Part shown: piece after piece, positions 42,250 to 51,150 of the stretch | Numbering within the stretch: the stretch's first letter is position 1 | How the letters are laid out: every line of letters starts with the position of its first letter | NCBI GenBank assembly: GCA_031315995.1 | Contig: JALDRG010000005.1 | Location: 1 to 64,000, forward strand | DNA from: Nitrospira sp. | Lineage (GTDB): Bacteria > Nitrospirota > Nitrospiria > Nitrospirales > Nitrospiraceae | Direction of reading: 5' to 3' | DNA: 64,000 bases | The notes under the pieces: model-generated | The model's database searches: none | The model's input: the letters and a program-made list of their open reading frames with translations, nothing else | What the model was told of the DNA's origin: nothing | Program-made: the position numbers and the translations under genes

Positions 42250-45200
42250 ATGCTGACCGCTATTTGTCTGGTGACCGCCGGAGTCTTTGTTCTGGATGTG
42301 GCGATTCCGGTTGGCTATTTGATCTGGCCCCTCTACCTGTTTCCTCTCTGGTTGAGTTCACGCCTAACCTTGCCTACGGCAGCCGTACGGTATGCCTTGG
42401 TCTGCACGGTCTTGCTCGCAGCGGCATTGTGGCTTGCCCCTCCCGGTGTCGAACTGACGACGGCGATGGTTAATCGTATCCTGGGCACAGCCATGGTATG
42501 GGGCGCGGCCTATCTGCTCTCACAGCGGCGCGAGGCCGAGGCGGCGCTTCGTTCAGCCAATAACCGTTTAGAGAGACGAGTGGCCGAGCAGACCCAGGAT
42601 GTGGTCTCCGCCAATGACCGGCTGACGGCCCAGTTGGCTGAGCAGCGTCGGATAGAAGCCGAGTTGCGCGAGAGTCGGGAGCGGTTTGAACTGGCGGTGG
42701 AAGGCGCGGATGCGGGGGTCTGGGAATGGGACTTGGAGAGAGCGACGGCCTATTATTCTCCCCGTTGGAAAAGCCAGCTTGGATGCGCCGAGTTGGAGAT
42801 CGGGTCCACCTTCGCCGAGTGGGAGGCGCGTCTCCACCCCGATGATCGCGCGCGGGCTCTCGCGACCCTGACCCTGTTTCGGAACGGATATACCAAGCAA
42901 TATCGTCTGGACCATCGTCTCCGGCATCAGGACGGGTCTTATCGCTGGATCTCCGCACTGGGTGCGGGGGTGTGTGATGAGCAAGGGCGGATGATTCGGA
43001 TGTCGGGCATTCATCTGGATGTCACGGCGAGACAACAGGCTGAGGAGGCGCGACGCGAGAGCGAAGAGCGTTTTTCCAAGGCGTTTCGGAGCAGTCCGGC
43101 CGGGATGGCGATCAGCCGCCTTGAAGACGGCCGAGTGCTCGACGTCAATGAGGCGTTCGAGCGGGTGTCCGGATTTTCTCGCGAGGAGCTGATCGGCATG
43201 TCGTCGCTCGATATCGGAATCTGGGTGCATCCGGAGGATCGCCGGCAGTTGGCCGAGACGCTGCGGCGTGACGGGTTCCTGCGACATTTGGAAAAGGAAG
43301 TTCGCACGAAATCCGGCGAGGTGCGGCACGGATTGTTCAATGTCGAACCGGTCTGCATCGGCGGGGAGGACTGCCTGCTCACGCTCGTACTGGATATCAC
43401 CAGGCGGACAGAGGCAGAAGCTGCGTTGCGCCGGAGCCAATCCGTGCTTCAAGCCCACCAGCATGCGTTGATGCGGCTGACAAAAAGCCAGCATATCGCT
43501 TCGGGTGACTGGCCGGCGGCGCTGGAAGAACTGATGCAAGAGTCGGCACGGGTGCTGGCGGTGGATCGCGCGAGTGTCTGGCTGCTGGACCGAACGGGGT
43601 CAGCCCTGGATTGTGTGGAGTTGTATGAGAAGGGTCAAGCCCGGCATTCGCGAGGACCACGGTTGAACGTGGCCGAGTATCCGCGCTATTTCGAGGAGCT
43701 GCTGCGAGAGCAAGTGGTTGATGCGCATGACGTCGCCGGTGATCCGCGTACCAGCCAGATGCAGCCGTATCTCAAGGCGCTAGGAATCGCCTCCTTGCTG
43801 GACGTTCCGATTTTCTTCGGCGGTCGATTAGCCGGCGTGGTGTGTCATGAGCGCGTCGGAGAGCCGCGTAAGTGGACCACCGAGGAAGCGCAGTTTGCCA
43901 CCTCGATCGGGAATCTGGTGACCGTATCCTATGAAGCGAAGCAGCGACGAGAAGCTGAACATGCCCTGATGACGGCGAAGGAGGCGGCCGAGTTCGCCAA
44001 CCGGGCCAAGAGCGATTTCCTGGCGACCATGAGCCATGAGATCCGAACCCCGATGAACGCGATCGTCGGCATGGCGGATTTGTTGTCCGAAACGCCTTTG
44101 AATGAGGATCAGCGGGAGTATGTGCAAATTTTTCGTGATGCCGGGAGCAACCTGCTCAGTCTGATCAATGATGTCCTCGACTTGTCGAAAATCGAAGCCG
44201 GACATCTGGATCTGGATGTGGTGGACTTCGATCTCAACGACCTCGTGCAGCGGGCGGCCGAACTGGTCGCGGTGCGTGCCAGCGAGAAAAACTTGGAGTT
44301 AGCCTACCAGATCCAGCCCGACGTGCCCACATCGCTGGTGGGCGATCCGAATCGTCTCCGGCAAGTGCTGCTGAACTTGCTGGGCAACGCCATCAAGTTC
44401 ACCGATCAGGGGGAAGTCGTCTTGCGTGTTGAACGGAATCCGCGAGCGGATGGCCCAGGGAACATCTTGTTCACCGTGCGGGATACCGGCATCGGCATTC
44501 CCGAAGACAAATTGGCCGCTATCTTCGAGCGCTTTACCCAAGTGGATTCTTCGATGACCCGGCCATACAGCGGCACCGGTCTTGGGCTGACGATCTCCCG
44601 GCGGTTGGTGGAGCGGATGGGCGGCAAGATGTGGGTCGACAGCGAACCGGGCGTGGGTAGCACGTTCAGTTTCACTGCCAAGTTTGCCGTGCATGTTCAC
44701 CAGGCCCAGGCGGTCCCTCCGGCGCAGTGGGAGCAGTTGGCCGGATTGCGGACCTTGATCGTAGACGACAATACGACCAACCGTCTGATTGTGCGTGAAA
44801 CACTGGCGGGATGGGGCATTCCCACGGCGGAGGCGTCTGGGGGCGAGGAGGCGCTGCTCGAGCTGCGCCGCGCGTCGCAGGCCGGAGCGCCGTACCGGTT
44901 GATCATCTTGGATGTGCGTATGCCGACACTCAGTGGATGGCAAGTGGCGGATACGATTTCACGCACCCCCAGCCTGGCGGGAGTGGCCATCATCATGCTG
45001 ACCTCGGAACGGCGCGCCGGGGACCAGGCCCGAGCCCGCGAATGCGGAGTGGTGCGGTATCTCACGAAGCCCTTTCGACGATTGGACCTCTTCAACGGCA
45101 TGATGGCGGTGATCGGCAAGGCGGCGTTGGCCGGAGACACCGGAGACAATGGAGTGTTGCCTCAGACGCAGGAGCCGACGGTAGGAATGCCCGGCCTGAA

Positions 45201-45900
45201 GATCCTGTTGGCTGAAGATTTTGCCGACAATCGCCGCATGATGCAGTTTTATTTTCAGTCGACCCCCCATCAAGTTGAAACGGCATCTAACGGCCAAGTC
45301 GCCGTCGAGATGTTTCTGCGGGGATCGTACGATCTGGTCTTGATGGATATTCAGATGCCTGTGATGGACGGGTATGCGGCGACGAAAGCCATTCGGGCCT
45401 GGGAGCAGGCCCGTGGGCGGAGCCCGGTGCCGATTCTCGCGCTGACCGCCAATGCCTTGCAAAGTGAAGTGCGGCGGAGTCTTGAGGCGGGATGCACGGC
45501 GCATTTGACCAAGCCTATTCGAAAGGGCCGCTTGTTGGAAGCGATTCAGTTGTATGTCCAGCCTGCGGCTCCGATCGCACAACCGTCTTCCGACCTCACG
45601 ACCGAGACCGTCGTGTTGCAGGTCAGCGGAGAATTCGAATCGCTCATGCCGGGGTTCTTGGAGCATCGGCGGCAGGACCTTGCCCAGATTACGGATGCGT
45701 TGGGTCGCGAGGATTTTGACACGCTACGTGAAATCGGTCATGGCCTCAAGGGCGCCGGGGGAACCTATGGTCTTGAAGCGATCAGCGCCTATGGGTGGGC
45801 ATTGGAGAAGGCGGCGGTCCGGATGGACAGCGCCGGTGTGCGTGAGGCGTTCAATGCGCTCAGCCGGTTTCTGGAGCGGCTGCAATTGGTGTATGTGTAA
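42250..45900 (+). CDS. Hybrid sensor histidine kinase (PAS-PAS-GAF-HisKA-HATPase-REC-REC-HPt)
   Basis: A 1216-residue membrane-bound hybrid kinase. Residues 1-90 form three helices without a large periplasmic domain, then a coiled coil (90-145), two PAS domains (about 145-265 and 275-395) and a GAF domain (405-560). The phosphoacceptor is His596 in MSHEIRTPMN. HATPase follows with LGNAIKFTDQGEV near 711 and GTGLGLTISRRL near 776. Two receivers come next (LIVDDNTTN near 836, phospho-Asp in LIILDVRMP; LLAEDFADN near 985, phospho-Asp in LVLMDIQMP). An HPt domain carries its His in IGHGLKGAGG near 1163. It lies 14 bases before a sigma-54 response regulator, the likely phosphorelay output. Confidence 0.95.
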   Translation: MLTAICLVTAGVFVLDVAIPVGYLIWPLYLFPLWLSSRLTLPTAAVRYALVCTVLLAAALWLAPPGVELTTAMVNRILGTAMVWGAAYLLSQRREAEAALRSANNRLERRVAEQTQDVVSANDRLTAQLAEQRRIEAELRESRERFELAVEGADAGVWEWDLERATAYYSPRWKSQLGCAELEIGSTFAEWEARLHPDDRARALATLTLFRNGYTKQYRLDHRLRHQDGSYRWISALGAGVCDEQGRMIRMSGIHLDVTARQQAEEARRESEERFSKAFRSSPAGMAISRLEDGRVLDVNEAFERVSGFSREELIGMSSLDIGIWVHPEDRRQLAETLRRDGFLRHLEKEVRTKSGEVRHGLFNVEPVCIGGEDCLLTLVLDITRRTEAEAALRRSQSVLQAHQHALMRLTKSQHIASGDWPAALEELMQESARVLAVDRASVWLLDRTGSALDCVELYEKGQARHSRGPRLNVAEYPRYFEELLREQVVDAHDVAGDPRTSQMQPYLKALGIASLLDVPIFFGGRLAGVVCHERVGEPRKWTTEEAQFATSIGNLVTVSYEAKQRREAEHALMTAKEAAEFANRAKSDFLATMSHEIRTPMNAIVGMADLLSETPLNEDQREYVQIFRDAGSNLLSLINDVLDLSKIEAGHLDLDVVDFDLNDLVQRAAELVAVRASEKNLELAYQIQPDVPTSLVGDPNRLRQVLLNLLGNAIKFTDQGEVVLRVERNPRADGPGNILFTVRDTGIGIPEDKLAAIFERFTQVDSSMTRPYSGTGLGLTISRRLVERMGGKMWVDSEPGVGSTFSFTAKFAVHVHQAQAVPPAQWEQLAGLRTLIVDDNTTNRLIVRETLAGWGIPTAEASGGEEALLELRRASQAGAPYRLIILDVRMPTLSGWQVADTISRTPSLAGVAIIMLTSERRAGDQARARECGVVRYLTKPFRRLDLFNGMMAVIGKAALAGDTGDNGVLPQTQEPTVGMPGLKILLAEDFADNRRMMQFYFQSTPHQVETASNGQVAVEMFLRGSYDLVLMDIQMPVMDGYAATKAIRAWEQARGRSPVPILALTANALQSEVRRSLEAGCTAHLTKPIRKGRLLEAIQLYVQPAAPIAQPSSDLTTETVVLQVSGEFESLMPGFLEHRRQDLAQITDALGREDFDTLREIGHGLKGAGGTYGLEAISAYGWALEKAAVRMDSAGVREAFNALSRFLERLQLVYV

Positions 45901-45914
45901 GGACTGAGCACACC

Positions 45915-47309
45915 ATGCGTGTCTTGCTGGTGGAAGATCACATCGATATCCAGGGTCTGTTCGAACAAGTCATTGTGGCGCGAGGCCATGAGGTGACGGC
46001 TTGTGCGGATGGCGAGTCCGCATGGGAGGCCTACGGACGACGACCCTATGAACTCGTGCTGCTCGATTGGGAGCTGCCTGGGGGTGGAATGGATGGACTG
46101 CAGGTGTGCCGGACCATTCGATCGAGCCCAGGCAGCGAGCGGTGTGTCATCGTCATGATTACCGGGCATGACTCTCCGGAATCATTGCGCACGGCGCTCC
46201 AAGCGGGAGTCAACGATTATTTGGTGAAGCCTGTCGGTGTGGAGTTCTTGAAGCTGCGCCTGACGATTGCCGAACAATGGGTGGAGAGCGTGCGGCGGCG
46301 CTTTGCGGCGGAAGATCAAGCGCAGGCTTTGCAATCGCAGTTGGCCGACCACGGCAAGTTTCATGATTTGATCGGCCGGAGTCCGGCGATGGTGGTGCTC
46401 TACGAAGAGATTCAGAAGGTTGCGGCGGTGGATGCGACCGTGTTGATCGAGGGAGAAACCGGAACGGGAAAGGAGTTGGTGGCCCGCGCGATTCATCTTT
46501 CCAGCCGGCGTGCGGCCCACACATTTTTGGCTGTCAATTGCGCGGGGTTCACCGATTCGCTTCTTGCTAGCCAGTTATTCGGTCACAAGAAGGGGGCCTT
46601 CACCGGTGCGATCGACAATCAGGAAGGGGTGTTTGAGGCGGCGCAGGGCGGAACCATTTTTCTGGATGAGATCGGTGATATTTCTCCCGCCGTGCAGACA
46701 AGCCTTCTGCGCGTCTTACAGGAACGGGAGGTGACCAGGGTTGGGGAATCCAAGCCGCGTAAGGTCGATGTGCGAGTGGTGGTGGCCACCCACCATAACC
46801 TTGCGGAGGATGTCGAGAAAGGAACCTTTAGGCGAGACCTGTTGTATCGCATCAAGGTGGCACGCCTCCGACTCGCCCCGCTTCGAGACCGACCGACTGA
46901 CATTCCGCTGCTGGTGCATGCCTTTCTCGGGCAGTTCCGTTCCGTCATGGAGAAGCCTGTGCTGCAGGTGAGTTCGGAAGTGCTGCAAGTTCTCAGCAGC
47001 CATTCATGGCCCGGCAACGTGCGAGAGCTGAAGAGTGTGGTGGAGTCGATTCTGATTCATTGTACGGGCACCGTCGTGCAAGTGGAGGATCTCCCACCGG
47101 AGATTCGGCACCCAGCGCCGGAGGCGACCTATGTTCCCCTCCAACGCCACGTCGAACGGGCTCGGATGGTAGGAGCGATCCAGCAAGCGGGTGGCAATCG
47201 CTCGGAGGCGGCACGATTGTTGGGGATGAGTCGACGGACCTTCTATCGCCGCTTGGCTGAATACGAGGTGTCCGCACCGGGCGATGGAATCGATGATCCG
47301 CTTCGGTGA
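45915..47309 (+). CDS. Sigma-54-dependent response regulator (NtrC family)
   Basis: An N-terminal receiver (residues 1-125; acidic VEDHID and phospho-Asp in LVLLDWELP near 53) is followed by an AAA+ domain with Walker A GETGTGKE near 180, the sigma-54-contacting GAFTGA near 228 and Walker B TIFLDEIGDI near 253. A C-terminal Fis-type helix-turn-helix contains EAARLLGMSRRTFYRRL. It should activate sigma-54 promoters when phosphorylated by the kinase encoded 14 bases upstream. Two sigma-54-like promoters lie downstream at 47617 and 49814, which makes it the obvious candidate activator of the modules there. Confidence 0.95.
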   Translation: MRVLLVEDHIDIQGLFEQVIVARGHEVTACADGESAWEAYGRRPYELVLLDWELPGGGMDGLQVCRTIRSSPGSERCVIVMITGHDSPESLRTALQAGVNDYLVKPVGVEFLKLRLTIAEQWVESVRRRFAAEDQAQALQSQLADHGKFHDLIGRSPAMVVLYEEIQKVAAVDATVLIEGETGTGKELVARAIHLSSRRAAHTFLAVNCAGFTDSLLASQLFGHKKGAFTGAIDNQEGVFEAAQGGTIFLDEIGDISPAVQTSLLRVLQEREVTRVGESKPRKVDVRVVVATHHNLAEDVEKGTFRRDLLYRIKVARLRLAPLRDRPTDIPLLVHAFLGQFRSVMEKPVLQVSSEVLQVLSSHSWPGNVRELKSVVESILIHCTGTVVQVEDLPPEIRHPAPEATYVPLQRHVERARMVGAIQQAGGNRSEAARLLGMSRRTFYRRLAEYEVSAPGDGIDDPLR

Positions 47310-47511
47310 ACCGGCCACACCAGGACGTGGAGCCGGACATGTACTCCTGCCGTCAGCTGTCAGATAAATTTTCCTTGAGACAGGACTCGCCATGCTGCAT
47401 TGGTTCCCCGTGTGCGGTCGCATCGTCACCAGCTACGCAGGGACAGAAACGGTGTGGAACTCGGTTACTGCGACACAATGAGACTGTGCGCTGGGTCATA
47501 TGGCACAGGTG

Positions 47512-47531
47512 TGACACAACAGGTTGTGTCA
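47512..47531. promoter_or_regulatory. Palindromic candidate activator site
   Basis: TGACACAAC-AG-GTTGTGTCA is a perfect nine-base inverted repeat with a two-base centre. It lies about 95 bases upstream of a sigma-54-like promoter, a normal place for an NtrC-type activator site. Related words occur at 47471 (CGACACAAT), 49708 (TGACACACGAC) and 49802 (GTTGTGTCTG). Confidence 0.6.
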
Positions 47532-47616
47532 TCTCTTTGACGCACAGAACGAATGGAGTGTGCGACCATCGGCGTAAGTCCCTAGTATTTCATGCAGCCT
47601 CTCTTGACACCGCCAA

Positions 47617-47632
47617 TGGCACGATCCTTGAT
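47617..47632 (+). promoter_or_regulatory. Sigma-54-like promoter of module 1
   Basis: TGGCACGATCCTTGAT matches the sigma-54 consensus TGGCACG-N4-TTGCW in the whole -24 block and the spacing. The usual GC of the -12 block is GA, which is a real weakness. It lies 74 bases upstream of the small-protein ATG. Confidence 0.55.
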
Positions 47633-47705
47633 ATGAGTATCTCAAGATTGCGAGAAGCCACCGAATGTGAAGAACCGAACAGGTGGCAGCTAAGCGAGAG
47701 CACAG

Positions 47706-47966
47706 ATGAATGTTGTGGGGTTCTTACTTTCAAACGGCTCGGATGCGGAGGTGTTAGTAACCATTGCCCCGTCGTCTCTTGGCCTGTTCGGTCAGCCGGC
47801 TGTAAGTGAGCAGATTGATGGAATTGGGGTGGATATGACCCGAGTGCCGCACCGGACATGGGCCGACCGGACCGGCGCTGTCGGAGTCGTACTGACATAC
47901 TTGCAAGGGTTGTCGACGATCGCGGCAGGGTTTTCGAGCCAGGCGCGAGAATACGTGAATAAATGA
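47706..47966 (+). CDS. Small conserved protein, module 1 (paralogue of 49955-50200)
   Basis: An 86-residue soluble protein of no recognised family. It shares with the protein at 49955-50200 the pattern V.GFLL, I.P...G.F, Q.DG..V, W..RT.A...VL.YLQ over nearly its whole length, so they are paralogues. Each is followed by a DNA-binding-only LuxR protein and preceded by a sigma-54-like promoter. No signal peptide, membrane helix or catalytic motif is visible. The ribosome site is weak. The next gene starts 31 bases on, so the pair is an operon. Confidence 0.72.
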   Translation: MNVVGFLLSNGSDAEVLVTIAPSSLGLFGQPAVSEQIDGIGVDMTRVPHRTWADRTGAVGVVLTYLQGLSTIAAGFSSQAREYVNK

Positions 47967-47997
47967 GGGGCCTGAACTTGAACTAAGGAGATACACT

Positions 47998-48318
47998 ATG
48001 TGGAATGAGCAGAACAATGTCTCGCGGATGGATCATGAGGCGAATGTCCGGGGGGTAGCGGTGAGAATCGGACAGACGCCGGATGGAAGCCTGGGGACCA
48101 AGCGGCGTCCTGAAAATCTGACCCCCCGCGAACAGCAAATCTTGCAGTTGGTTTGGGCGGGCCTGACGAACCGCACGATCGCAGAACAACTCCACATCAG
48201 TATCAAGACCGCAGAGGCGCATCGCGCCAATATGATGAAAAAGCTGCGAGTGTCCAACATCGCACAACTCTTGAAGACGGCGCTGGAGGAGGGGCTGCTC
48301 GCCACCCATGCGGGCTGA
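47998..48318 (+). CDS. DNA-binding-only LuxR-type regulator, module 1
   Basis: A 106-residue protein with a disordered N-terminus (about 38 residues) and a complete LuxR/GerE helix-turn-helix: LTPREQQILQLVWAGLTNRT, IAEQLHISIKTAEAHRANMM and KKLRVSNIAQLLKTALE. There is no receiver or ligand domain. ATG follows AAGGAGATACACT. It is about 70 percent identical, by eye, to the HTH of the protein at 50257-50613. It probably acts with the small protein encoded just upstream. Confidence 0.88.
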   Translation: MWNEQNNVSRMDHEANVRGVAVRIGQTPDGSLGTKRRPENLTPREQQILQLVWAGLTNRTIAEQLHISIKTAEAHRANMMKKLRVSNIAQLLKTALEEGLLATHAG

Positions 48319-48466
48319 TGGGACTCGCGGCGGCTTGCGCTCTCGGGAGGAGTCCCACTTTCGGCGGCGCCATAGCTCCCCGCGAGTCCGCCCCCTCGCT
48401 GTGAAATGAGGCTCGCGCCGGCGAGGGTGTTTGCAGTAAAATGCCGCACCGTCGCAGGAGCGAGCC

Positions 48467-48859
48467 GTGGTCGAACAACGCATCGAAGAAATTACCCGCG
48501 CCAATCTCGCCTTTTATGCCGCCTTTGAAAGTCTGGACATGCTCCAGATGGACAGGGTGTGGGCGCATCTCGAATACGTCACCTGCATCCATCCGGGATG
48601 GAACCTCCGCAGCGACTGGCCGGCGGTGCGTGATTCCTGGGTGCTGATCTTCAACAATACCTTTTCCATGAAGTTCGAACTGTCCGACGTGCAGATTCAG
48701 GTCGCCGGTGATCTGGGCTGGGTCATCTGCACCGAACACCTCACCAGTCGTCAGGACGACCAACCGGTCGAAACCCGCGTGCTTGCCACCAATCTCTTTG
48801 AACGCATCGGCGATGAGTGGTTGATGATTCATCACCATGGCTCGCCCGTGATGGGGTAG
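48467..48859 (+). CDS. SnoaL-like/NTF2-fold protein
   Basis: A 130-residue protein with the NTF2-like alpha-plus-beta cone: helix TRANLAFYAAFESLDMLQMD, then VWAHLEYVTCIHPGWNL with the typical HPGW, and a C-terminal sheet with NLFERIGDEWLMIHHHGSPV. It matches the SnoaL-like/DUF4440 group often annotated as ketosteroid-isomerase-like. The start is GTG 48467. It lies between the two paralogous modules without an obvious link. Confidence 0.87.
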   Translation: MVEQRIEEITRANLAFYAAFESLDMLQMDRVWAHLEYVTCIHPGWNLRSDWPAVRDSWVLIFNNTFSMKFELSDVQIQVAGDLGWVICTEHLTSRQDDQPVETRVLATNLFERIGDEWLMIHHHGSPVMG

Positions 48860-49112
48860 GGGGCGAAAAAGCATTCCCTCTGCTCTCATATCTTCTATCT
48901 TCCCGTGCGCCGTCCGCATTGCCCACCCGTTTAATTTGAATGTTCCGAGCTAGCCGGCCGGCTATGAACCAACTCGATCATCGCGCCAGATGCCGTAAAT
49001 TGACATGCTTCGGGCATTCCGGCTAGGGTCCGCCTGGATGTGTCGTTGAACCCCGGACCGCGAGAATCGGATCAGATCTGCCTATTCATTGCCGATAATC
49101 AGGAGGGGCCGG

Positions 49113-49520
49113 ATGGCTGCGATGAAGCGAAGGTCTGGTGTGGCGGGGTGGTTGGGGTTAGGGATCTTCCTGCTGTCTGGCTGCGCCACGGTCGCTCAGG
49201 TCACAACTTTGTCGGATCAATCCTGCAAGCAGAAGATGCAGGACCAGCTCGAATCGATACTCACGGAGGAAGCCGAACAAGCCGATATCGCGCATCGCCT
49301 GGCAGTCAATACCACAGTGGTGCTCGCGACCGGTTCGCTTGGCCCCCGTCCCTTCGGTGTCTCCTCGCCGTCCGGCGCCGACTATAGTTTCTTTGTGCAG
49401 CGCAAAAGCGAAGGCTGCCTTCTGCGTCTCTATGGTCGTCGGAAGGGGTTTACACGGTACACCAATAATCTCACCTATATTGCCACTCGTCCGCTTGAAG
49501 GTTGCGCCTGTGCCGAATAG
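49113..49520 (+). CDS. Putative lipoprotein
   Basis: ATG 49113 follows AGGAGG. A signal with lipobox LLSGC (Cys about residue 24) is followed by 112 residues containing three more cysteines, including CACAE at the C-terminus. The middle segment is enriched in small residues (ATGSLGPRPFGVSSPSG). No family is recognised. Confidence 0.72.
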   Translation: MAAMKRRSGVAGWLGLGIFLLSGCATVAQVTTLSDQSCKQKMQDQLESILTEEAEQADIAHRLAVNTTVVLATGSLGPRPFGVSSPSGADYSFFVQRKSEGCLLRLYGRRKGFTRYTNNLTYIATRPLEGCACAE

Positions 49521-49954
49521 TTGTCGGTTGAGGGATGCTGTCCCCATTTGCATGCGGCTCCATCCGGCTCTATGAAGGTCAGCTCATTGGCGTGAGCCGA
49601 ATCTGCTTCCTTTCCTGCCCCAACCAGACCGTTTGAACCCTTTCCTCGAGCCGGGTGGCCGCCTATCGCCCCAAAGCGTCTCATAGCGCTGTCTCACAAC
49701 GAGCCGATGACACACGACCGTTTCTCATGGCACGACCGGAGCCCAACCTCGTCGAGTGTGGATGTGCACCATAACGCCTTGTTTTTTAATTAAACACTTG
49801 AGTTGTGTCTGTCTGGCATAGGTCTTGATCTGGTGGGTGGCAGGCCTCGTAGGGTAAAGACCTTGGGGAGTTTGGTCGAGGGGGCGGTCGTTGAGAAGAG
49901 CGGATGGATGAAGCGGTCGATATTCTTGAGTGTGTGTAAAAGGAGGAACGATCC
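49521..49954. promoter_or_regulatory. Regulatory intergenic region of module 2
   Basis: About 430 bases without a credible gene. It carries TGACACACGAC (49708-49718), GTTGTGTCTG (49802-49811) and a sigma-54-like promoter (49814-49829). Confidence 0.5.
49814..49829 (+). promoter_or_regulatory. Sigma-54-like promoter of module 2
   Basis: TGGCATAGGTCTTGAT has the same length and end as the module 1 site (TGGCA-N5-CTTGAT in both). It departs from the sigma-54 consensus at two places, including the -12 GC. A GTTGTGTC word lies directly upstream and a TGACACACGAC word 106 bases upstream, close to the distance of the palindrome from the module 1 promoter. The module 2 ATG is 126 bases downstream. 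Confidence 0.45.
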
Positions 49955-50200
49955 ATGATGGTGAAGGGGTTCTTACTCAAGGACAGAGAAGAACAGGAGT
50001 ACTTGTTGGCCATTCAACCGGCCACTCACGGCATGTTTGAGCGGTTGGTTGTTCGCCAGAAGGTCGACGGGTGTTGGGTTGAATTAAACGCGAACGCGCA
50101 GGGCTCCTGGCAGCCGCGGACGCAAGCCATTACGGCCGTTCTGGGCTACCTGCAACGCCTGTGGGACACGTCCAAGCCTGCCATGGCACGGGAAAACTAG
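49955..50200 (+). CDS. Small conserved protein, module 2 (paralogue of 47706-47966)
   Basis: An 81-residue soluble protein starting ATGATG with AAAGGAGGAACGATCC upstream, a strong ribosome site. It shares V.GFLL, I.P...G.F, Q.VDG..V, W..RT.A...VLGYLQ with the module 1 protein. No known domain is recognised. It may be a sensor or partner for the LuxR-type protein encoded 56 bases downstream. Confidence 0.75.
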   Translation: MMVKGFLLKDREEQEYLLAIQPATHGMFERLVVRQKVDGCWVELNANAQGSWQPRTQAITAVLGYLQRLWDTSKPAMAREN

Positions 50201-50256
50201 AACACCGGACCTTCAGGAAGCCGTGGGGGTTGAGAGGGTGAGGAAGGAGGAATCCG

Positions 50257-50613
50257 ATGTTAGCGGAAAAAAAAGACAACGGAGCAGAAAATCGTGATGT
50301 GACGATGAATGGTCCCGTCGGAAGACAACGTCCATCGCCGAACGATGCTCCCGCGGCGGTCACGAAGCGGAGGCCGGAAGACCTTACACCGCGCGAGTTG
50401 GAAATTCTCCGCCTGATCTGGGACGGCTATACCAATCGAAGTATTGCAGAGCAGCTGAATATCAGTATGAAGACTGCCGATACGCATCGGTCGAACATGA
50501 TGAAGAAGTTGCGCGTGTGCAATACCGCGCAATTGCTCAAGGCGGCGCTGGAGGGAGACCTGCTGCAGGCCGACTCTGCAGCGAGGCGCACAGGCAGGCA
50601 AGGCGAGCCGTGA
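50257..50613 (+). CDS. DNA-binding-only LuxR-type regulator, module 2
   Basis: A 118-residue protein with a polar, probably disordered N-terminus (about 42 residues) and a LuxR/GerE helix-turn-helix: LTPRELEILRLIWDGYTNRS, IAEQLNISMKTADTHRSNMM and KKLRVCNTAQLLKAALE. It lacks a receiver domain, as does its paralogue at 47998-48318. ATG follows GGAAGGAGGAATCCG. The module order small protein then regulator is the same as in module 1. Confidence 0.88.
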   Translation: MLAEKKDNGAENRDVTMNGPVGRQRPSPNDAPAAVTKRRPEDLTPRELEILRLIWDGYTNRSIAEQLNISMKTADTHRSNMMKKLRVCNTAQLLKAALEGDLLQADSAARRTGRQGEP

Positions 50614-50670
50614 GGCCTGATTGACGGACGATCCACGAGGCGTGAGAAGGAGGCGTACGGGGAGGACGGT

Positions 50671-50907
50671 TTACAAACCGGGAATGGGGTGAGGCAGATC
50701 TTTGGTGCCGATCGTCTGGAGCCACTCGCCCGCGACCGCATCGCGTTCTTCCATGGTCATCCCGGCGTATTTTCGAAACATCTGCGGCCCTCGTCGCCGA
50801 CGCCAAGTGAGGAAGGCGAGAAAGTGATCTTTGCAGATGGAGTGGGTTCCCGCCGGCGCGTACACTCTTGCCTGACACCCTTCAATTAAACAGCTCTGTC
50901 CGCTCAT
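50671..50907 (-). CDS. Small cysteine-motif protein
   Basis: A 78-residue protein starting ATG 50907. The first part has CLIEGCQARVYA and then THSICKDHF, giving C-x4-C...C-x2-H, a possible zinc site. A basic stretch (WRRRRGPQMFRKYAG) follows and suggests nucleic-acid binding. No named family is recognised. The frame is open upstream to 51147, but the composition there does not look coding. Confidence 0.65.
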   Translation of the reverse strand: MSGQSCLIEGCQARVYAPAGTHSICKDHFLAFLTWRRRRGPQMFRKYAGMTMEERDAVAGEWLQTIGTKDLPHPIPGL

Positions 50908-51150
50908 CGATATCCCCCTTGATTGCGGCAAAGTATGCCGGAGATTGATCCATAAATGCAATGTGGTTGCCCTCGCCCGTCGGGACGGACTGGTGCTCCT
51001 AGCGTCGCGCCCCATGCGCTCGTCATCATCCACGTCGACGCCTTCAGGCCGGCCTCCTTGAAGGGAGTTTCCGCTTGCAATCCTGTTGGGCAGCCAGGTA
51101 CCGTACTTCGTTCTCCAGCGGCGTCCGGGGACTGAGCGCACGAGCATAGC

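Larger units (their letters stand above)
47310..47705. promoter_or_regulatory. Regulatory intergenic region of module 1
   Basis: About 400 bases without a credible gene. It holds GACACAA-type words at 47472 and 47513, a 20-base palindrome (47512-47531) and a sigma-54-like promoter (47617-47632). Confidence 0.55.
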
